Positions 59,364 to 64,000 of a stretch of DNA of 64,000 bases are shown here, in pieces (within the stretch, counting starts at the first letter, position 1; every line of letters begins with the position of its first letter). The stretch is from Actinomycetota bacterium (GTDB lineage Bacteria; Actinomycetota; Actinomycetes; S36-B12; CAIYMF01). The notes beneath the pieces are model-generated. The model made no database searches. It was not told where the DNA came from and was given only the letters and a program-made list of their open reading frames with translations. Where the stretch lies: NCBI GenBank assembly GCA_009697815.1, contig WLRQ01000006.1, positions 1-64,000 on the forward strand. The letters are read 5' to 3'. Position numbers and translations under genes: made by a program.

Positions 59364-60149
59364 ATGATCGTCGTCATTGGAGAGTTCACGCGAGCGCCGG
59401 GTTCGGCTTCGGCGTCGCTCCACGAGTACCTCGCGGGAGATTTCCCGAACGTGGTGCGTGCGGTCGCGGATCAGTTTCTGATCCAGCGACTGGTTGTCAC
59501 CACCCGCGTACCAGACGAGGGTATCGATTCCTTCGGCGCTGAACGCGGCTGGTCCGAGGCTCCAGATGCAGTGGTCCAGTGGGCGTTCAGCGATGAGGCG
59601 GATGCGCTTCGGGCCATGTCGGCCGGCCGTTCCGATGGGCCCTTCTCGACGCCCCAGCTCGATGCCCTGGCGGACCCGGCGCGCAGGAGTTTGTTCGCGG
59701 CTCGCGAGGTCCTGGTCTCAGATGCGATGCCTGATGACGAGCGATGGAGCGGTCGTCTGGGCGGCGAGGCTCCGGTCAAGCTGGTCGTCCAGAACTGGAA
59801 GCGGCCCGATCTCACGTTCGACCAGTTCACCGATCATTGGCGCGATGTGCACGGCGTGATGGTCGACCAACTCGGGGCGGCGATGGGTTACCGGCGCTAT
59901 GTCCAGAGCCATCGCGTGGTGTCAACGTCGATCGACGAGGCCGCGCGTCGCGCCAGCACCCGACCTTCGCCTGACGGCGGCCTCACCGAGGTGTGGTTCA
60001 CCAACCAGGCGACGATGCACAGTGAGATGGCGAGTGAGGCCGGCCGGGCTGCCAGCGTCCATTTCGCGAACGACGAGGGTAACTTCATCAACCCACCGTC
60101 GATGACCGTCTTCCTCGCCCGCGAAAGGCTTGAGTTCGATCGTTCGTAG
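59364..60149 (+). CDS. EthD-domain protein (tandem dimeric barrel)
   Basis: 261-residue protein with two ferredoxin-like halves; the second contains VVQNWKRPDLTFDQFTDHWRDVHG, typical of EthD domains. EthD proteins accompany monooxygenase and ether/aromatic degradation systems, with unclear reaction. GGAG stands 8 nt before ATG 59364; the ATG at 59337 has a poor site. It is first in a plus-strand run with a luciferase-like enzyme, thioesterase and acyl-CoA dehydrogenase. Confidence 0.8.
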   Translation: MIVVIGEFTRAPGSASASLHEYLAGDFPNVVRAVADQFLIQRLVVTTRVPDEGIDSFGAERGWSEAPDAVVQWAFSDEADALRAMSAGRSDGPFSTPQLDALADPARRSLFAAREVLVSDAMPDDERWSGRLGGEAPVKLVVQNWKRPDLTFDQFTDHWRDVHGVMVDQLGAAMGYRRYVQSHRVVSTSIDEAARRASTRPSPDGGLTEVWFTNQATMHSEMASEAGRAASVHFANDEGNFINPPSMTVFLARERLEFDRS

Positions 60150-60187
60150 GTCGCGGTCGTTATCCATATTTGTTGAGGAGTCTGAAC

Positions 60188-61345
60188 GTGAGTAGTACCT
60201 ATCCGCCCGTGAAGTTCGGCGCCTTCTTCGGTCCGTTCCACAAGGTCGGACTCGACCCGACCTTGGCGCTGAAGCAGGATCTCGAACTCATCGAGCACAT
60301 GGACCGCCTCGGTTTTGCTGAGGCGTGGGTTGGTGAGCACCACTCTGGAGGGGTCGAGATCGTCGCGTCTCCCGAGATCATGGTTGCCGCCGCTGCTGCG
60401 CGGACCTCGCGGATCAAACTGGGTCTCGGGGTGATCTCGCTGCCGTACCACCATCCGTTCATGGTGGCCGACCGCGTCGTACTGCTCGACCACCTCACCG
60501 AAGGCCGAGTGATCTTCGGCGCCGGCCCGGGTCAGCTCACGGATGACTGCCGCATCATCGGGATCAACCCGATGGACAACAGGCGCAAGCTCGAGCAGGC
60601 CCTCGATGTGATCATCCGACTCTTCGACGGCCAGACGGTGCAAGAGACAACGGACTGGTACACGGTCGATGGGTACCTCCAGTTGGCGCCGTTCTCCGAC
60701 ATCGAGATCGCGGTCACGGGCGCCTGGTCGCCAACGGGCCCGAGCCTTGCTGGCCGCTACGGCACTGGCCTCCTCTCGCTCGGCGCGACCACTCCCGCGG
60801 GTCTTGAGTTGCTCGCGAGCCACTGGAAGGTCGTCGAAGAACAGGCGGCGATCAGTGGTCGTCCGGTGTCGCGCGACTCGTGGCGCCTCCTCCAACTCAC
60901 CCATATCGCCGAGACCGAGGAACAGGCTCTCGCCGACGTCGCGGACCGTCTGCTCACAATGAACAACTACATGGCACAGATCAGCCCGGCGGCCGTCGAA
61001 TACGAGAGCGTGGAGTCCCTCGTACGCGACACGAACGCGAGTGGCGGTGGCCTGATCGGCACGCCCGAGATGCTCGTGGCCCACATCAAGCGGCTCCAGG
61101 AGAAGTCCGGAGGCTTCGGGCGCTACCTGATGCTGCAGGGAGATTGGGCCACCCAGGAAGCAACTAAGCGCAGTTACCAGCTCATCGCCGAAGAGGTGGT
61201 TCCGTATTTCAATGGCTCGCTTCGATCGCGTGAGCGTGGCTACTCCGAGGTCTTGTCGAGCAACCTTGCTGGGGCTCAGGCCACCACCGCTGCAGTGAAC
61301 GCGGCACGCGAACAGTTCGACGCTAAGCATGCGTCGACCTCCTAG
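60188..61345 (+). CDS. Luciferase-like monooxygenase (limonene monooxygenase LimB-like)
   Basis: 385-residue luciferase-like flavin enzyme with the N-terminal GEHHSGGVEIVASPE, the VIFGAGPGQL phosphate-binding segment and a C-terminal extension usual for the roughly 380-residue LimB/alkanal monooxygenase-like group. It probably uses FMNH2 and O2 for epoxidation or Baeyer-Villiger oxidation. GAGGAG precedes GTG 60188 by 8 nt. Neighbouring EthD, thioesterase and acyl-CoA genes suggest one pathway; the terpene link is an inference. Confidence 0.82.
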   Translation: MSSTYPPVKFGAFFGPFHKVGLDPTLALKQDLELIEHMDRLGFAEAWVGEHHSGGVEIVASPEIMVAAAAARTSRIKLGLGVISLPYHHPFMVADRVVLLDHLTEGRVIFGAGPGQLTDDCRIIGINPMDNRRKLEQALDVIIRLFDGQTVQETTDWYTVDGYLQLAPFSDIEIAVTGAWSPTGPSLAGRYGTGLLSLGATTPAGLELLASHWKVVEEQAAISGRPVSRDSWRLLQLTHIAETEEQALADVADRLLTMNNYMAQISPAAVEYESVESLVRDTNASGGGLIGTPEMLVAHIKRLQEKSGGFGRYLMLQGDWATQEATKRSYQLIAEEVVPYFNGSLRSRERGYSEVLSSNLAGAQATTAAVNAAREQFDAKHASTS

Positions 61346-61360
61346 TCCTCGGGTGCACAG

Positions 61361-62173
61361 GTGACGTTGGGCCGTCATCTCTCCGTGGCTACCGAAAGTG
61401 AGGGCTCCTTCCTCGGTGTGGTGGTGGCCGGGGGAGAAGGTGTGGCTTTCGGAGGTCACCTTGTCGCGCATTCGATCACCTCGGCCGCGCATGCCGTGTC
61501 GACCGGACGTCATCCCGACAGCGTGCACACGCGCTTCTTGCGCCCGGCTTCGCCGGATCTCGACGTCAGATATGACGTCGAGATCACTAAGTCCGGGCGA
61601 TCTTTCGACAACCTTCGAGTCGACGCGTGGCAGTCCGGGCTGCTCGTCGCGGCGACGACCATTTCGTTCACGACGTTCGAGGAGGGCTTCGACTACCAGG
61701 AGGCGATGCCCGAGGTTGCGGGTCCGGATGACATTGAGCCGAGCACCTTCGTCCCACCGGGAACCGAGGCGAGTGTGCGTGCTCACTTCGATATTCGCTA
61801 TGCCGAAAAGTCTTCCGGTACATCGACATCCGGGCCAACCCAGATCATGTGGCTTCGTGCGCGCGAGCCCCTGGGCGACGATCCGTCGGCCCATGCGGCG
61901 GCAGTCGCATGGTTCTCAGATCTGAGCCTGCCCTGGACCGCGGAGCTTCCCTACGAAGGTGCCGCACTCGCGCGTGCCGGGGCCTCGCTCGACCATGTGA
62001 TGTGGTTCCATCGGCCATTCAGGGCTGACGGATGGCTGCTGTTCACTCAGCGAAACCCTGTCTACGCTCACTCGCGCGCTCTCACCTACGGGCACTTCTA
62101 CTCCGCTGACGGCCTACTCGTGGCCACGGCGGCTCAGGAGACGCTGCTCCGCCGCACTCCCATCGGCCCTTGA
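61361..62173 (+). CDS. Acyl-CoA thioesterase II-like (double hot-dog) protein
   Basis: 270-residue TesB-like thioesterase with two hot-dog halves. The N-terminal half has FGGHLVAHSITSAAHAV and HSVHTRFLRPASPDL-type segments, the C-terminal half LDHVMWFHRPFRADGWLLF, which resembles the TesB core. It would hydrolyse acyl-CoA, releasing product or preventing CoA trapping. GTG 61361 is 15 bp after the luciferase-like stop, with a weak ribosome site. Confidence 0.83.
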   Translation: MTLGRHLSVATESEGSFLGVVVAGGEGVAFGGHLVAHSITSAAHAVSTGRHPDSVHTRFLRPASPDLDVRYDVEITKSGRSFDNLRVDAWQSGLLVAATTISFTTFEEGFDYQEAMPEVAGPDDIEPSTFVPPGTEASVRAHFDIRYAEKSSGTSTSGPTQIMWLRAREPLGDDPSAHAAAVAWFSDLSLPWTAELPYEGAALARAGASLDHVMWFHRPFRADGWLLFTQRNPVYAHSRALTYGHFYSADGLLVATAAQETLLRRTPIGP

Positions 62174-62185
62174 AAGGACAGTCAC

Positions 62186-63349
62186 ATGGACTTCGCCCTG
62201 ACACCCGAGCAGCAGACGTTCACCGACGATCTGCGTCGCTGGGTCGACTCCGAGATCCCGAAGGACTACCTGCGCGAGATCGAGGCGCGGGAGGACGAGT
62301 ATCCGATCGAATTGTTCGACAAGCTCGGCGCGGCTGGCTATCACGCCGTCAGCGTTCCGGTGGAGTACGGCGGCCAGGGCGGCAGCCTCATGACCCAGTT
62401 GATGCTGGCCAGGGGGCTCTCGCGCTCGATGGCGGGGATGATCTGGGTTTGGGGCTCGACCTCGTTCGCCGGCGCGAACTCGGTGGGCCTCTATGGAACC
62501 GATGAGCAGAAGGCGAGCATCCTGCCCCGGATCGCAGCCGGGAAGGTGCGCGTCACGATCGGCTTCACCGAGCCTGGTGGCGGCACCGACCTCCTGGGTG
62601 CCCTGTCGACCAAGGCACGCAAGGTCGACGGTGGCTGGGTGATCAACGGAGCGAAGACGTGGTGTACCTCCGCTCACGTGTCCGACTACGTTCTCCTGCT
62701 CGCCCGCACGGACGACAGGGTCGATCGCAAGAGCAAGGGTGTCACCCTGTTCTTGATGCCAACAGACGCCGAGGGCATCACGCTCAAGCCCATACCCACA
62801 TTGGGGATGCGTGCGCTCGGCACTTTCGACATGGCGCTCGATGATGTGTTCGTCCCCGACGATCTTGTCTTGGGAGAGCCGGGCGAGGCCTGGAAGATGC
62901 TGCTTCCCACACTCGCCAACGAGCGGATCATGCTCATGGGGACATGCTTGGGCATCCTCGACGGTGTGCTCGAGGACGCTCTCGCATACATGAATGAGCG
63001 CACCGCGTTCGGCAAGCACATTGGCGAATTCCAGGCCCTCCAGCACTTCGTGGCCGACATCGCGATGTGGCGCTACCAAACCGAGCTCGCGGCCCACCAT
63101 GCGGCTTGGCTTGGCGATACGGGCCAGGACGTCTTCCTCGCGGTGACGATGGGCAAGGTAATCGCGTCAGAACACGCGGTGCGGGCCGCCGACCTCGGAA
63201 TCCAGATCCTCGGAGGCCAGGGCTACTCGGGGCGCACCGACATGCAGCGGTATTGGCGAGACGCTCGGCTTATGCGCTTCAGTCCGGTCACCAATGAGAT
63301 GGCGCGCAATCTCATCGCTGAACGACACGGGCTCCCTCGTTCGTTCTAG
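62186..63349 (+). CDS. Acyl-CoA dehydrogenase, isovaleryl-type base position
   Basis: 387-residue FAD acyl-CoA dehydrogenase with VTIGFTEPGGGTD near residue 123-135. The usual EGTSE catalytic-glutamate motif reads S-P-V-T-N-E (366-371), but E246 (LANERIM) aligns with the base of isovaleryl/long-chain type enzymes. That suggests a branched or long-chain substrate. GAAAGGA precedes ATG 62186, 12 bp after the thioesterase stop. A CoA ligase follows. Confidence 0.9.
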   Translation: MDFALTPEQQTFTDDLRRWVDSEIPKDYLREIEAREDEYPIELFDKLGAAGYHAVSVPVEYGGQGGSLMTQLMLARGLSRSMAGMIWVWGSTSFAGANSVGLYGTDEQKASILPRIAAGKVRVTIGFTEPGGGTDLLGALSTKARKVDGGWVINGAKTWCTSAHVSDYVLLLARTDDRVDRKSKGVTLFLMPTDAEGITLKPIPTLGMRALGTFDMALDDVFVPDDLVLGEPGEAWKMLLPTLANERIMLMGTCLGILDGVLEDALAYMNERTAFGKHIGEFQALQHFVADIAMWRYQTELAAHHAAWLGDTGQDVFLAVTMGKVIASEHAVRAADLGIQILGGQGYSGRTDMQRYWRDARLMRFSPVTNEMARNLIAERHGLPRSF

Positions 63350-63409
63350 CAGCAGATATGCCATGCGACGTCCCGATCAAGCAGTCACGATGTGCGAGGT
63401 GAACGCCCG

Positions 63410-64000
63410 ATGTTGATTACCGCGTGGGTCGACGTCAACGCGGCTCGAGATCCTGACGGCATCGCGCTTGCGCTGCCGACATCCGCTGTCACCCATGCTG
63501 AATTCCTCGAATCGACCATCCTCGCGGCGAGGCGGCTGAGGGCGGCCGGCGTCGGCGCGGGTGACCACGTCGGAATTCTTCTCGGTGCCGAGATCCCCGA
63601 GTACCTCGCGTACGCCTACGGCGCGGCAAGGCTTGGTGCTGTTGCCGTATGCCTCAACGCACGATTTCGGTCGCGCGAGTTGGAGTTCGCCGTCACGAAT
63701 TCCGGGCTACGACTTCTGCTGACCTCTGAGTGGTTCGACTCCGTCCTGGCCACCACCCGCCTGCCCGCGACGTGTCGTGTGGTCGACATCGTCCATGATT
63801 CAGGGTTCCTCGACGGATCGACTTCGGTCACCGTCGACGAGGTATACGAGCAGACCGAGCGCGTGAGCGGCAGCGACGCCGTTCGGGTCGTCTACACCTC
63901 AGGCACCACGTCGATGCCCAAGGCCTGTCTTCACACGCATGACGCACTTGTTGCTCAGGGCGAGGCTGTTGCGACCGTCCTTGCCCTCACGGGCACCGAC
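63410..64000 (+). CDS. Acyl-CoA ligase, partial (cut by window end)
   Basis: The first about 197 codons of an AMP-forming ligase; the gene runs past the window. The reading frame is open from ATG 63410 with a GAGG site upstream. It shows an N-terminal DPDGIALALPTS-type domain, LGAVAVCLNARFRSRELEF and the phosphate loop VYTSGTTSMPKA. It is 60 bp downstream of the acyl-CoA dehydrogenase gene and likely activates the substrate of this plus-strand operon. Confidence 0.85.
   Translation, partial: MLITAWVDVNAARDPDGIALALPTSAVTHAEFLESTILAARRLRAAGVGAGDHVGILLGAEIPEYLAYAYGAARLGAVAVCLNARFRSRELEFAVTNSGLRLLLTSEWFDSVLATTRLPATCRVVDIVHDSGFLDGSTSVTVDEVYEQTERVSGSDAVRVVYTSGTTSMPKACLHTHDALVAQGEAVATVLALTGTD

Noticed and set aside
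59897-61894. A long minus-strand open frame of about 665 codons opposite the EthD, luciferase-like and thioesterase genes
   Set aside because: It is antisense to well-recognised genes, shows no family features and arises from GC-rich codon bias.
1-64000. tRNA, rRNA, CRISPR arrays, insertion sequences, prophage or integrase genes
   Set aside because: I looked for these and saw no supporting sequence; repeats found are short and local.

Overview
The window is a GC-rich, almost gap-free stretch of 57 genes from what looks like an actinobacterium. The evidence is a short-chain dehydrogenase of the mycofactocin-linked type, an NDMA-dependent alcohol dehydrogenase, several luciferase-like (F420/FMN) oxidoreductases, a Ddn-like F420 enzyme, likely leaderless promoters (TANNNT about 7 nt before the start codon) and one good IdeR/DtxR-like iron box. 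I see no rRNA, tRNA, CRISPR array, transposase or integrase. The genus cannot be fixed from what is visible.

Layout. (1) 1-6.3 kb: alcohol dehydrogenase and MaoC protein, divergent from an SDR, a carboxyltransferase/aldolase-like HMGL enzyme, a 2-keto-4-pentenoate hydratase-type protein and an FMN 2-hydroxyacid oxidase. (2) 6.4-11.9 kb, minus: DUF35 OB-fold protein, two degenerate thiolase-like proteins, an acyl-CoA ligase and an alcohol dehydrogenase. (3) 12-19.7 kb: ThDP enzyme, 2-hydroxyacid dehydrogenase, TIM-barrel isomerase and a ribose-type ABC importer. (4) 20-23.6 kb, plus: SDR, AtuA pair, luciferase-like enzyme. (5) 23.7-30.3 kb, minus: aldehyde dehydrogenase, butanediol-type dehydrogenase, SDR and an acetoin/2-oxoacid dehydrogenase E2-E1beta-E1alpha set without E3. 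(6) 30.8-31.8 kb: a phosphotriesterase-family lactonase. (7) 31.9-42.8 kb: a divergent acyl-CoA degradation locus (ligase, phosphotransferase, quinone oxidoreductase / acyl-CoA dehydrogenase, enoyl-CoA hydratase, CoA transferase, thiolase-like aldolase candidate, DUF35, MaoC, SDR, FadR-type regulator). (8) 42.8-49.2 kb: exonuclease, ATP-grasp protein, flavin monooxygenase, luciferase-like enzyme, small isomerase-like protein, dehydrogenase. (9) 49.4-58.5 kb, minus: the most unusual part, described below. (10) 58.5-64 kb: Ddn-like protein, EthD protein, luciferase-like enzyme, thioesterase, acyl-CoA dehydrogenase and a CoA ligase cut by the window end.

Most of the window is accessory catabolism: activation to CoA thioesters, beta-oxidation-like steps, and several flavin, F420 and NAD oxidoreductases. 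AtuA, luciferase-like monooxygenase, flavin monooxygenase and lactonase genes suggest terpenoid or branched/alicyclic substrates, but no single substrate is proven.

The best candidate for an undescribed system is 49.4-58.5 kb. Two tungsten aldehyde:ferredoxin oxidoreductase (AOR) paralogues flank an ETF beta/alpha pair, followed by MoeA (cofactor insertion) and preceded by a membrane cytochrome b/HdrD-type ETF:quinone oxidoreductase. No ferredoxin or NAD-linked subunit is present. Stops and starts overlap through most of it, and the AOR-ETF-AOR-MoeA unit starts downstream of an iron-box-like palindrome. Both AORs share the same altered iron-sulfur cysteine motif. This suggests a tungstoenzyme that passes electrons to ETF and the quinone pool.
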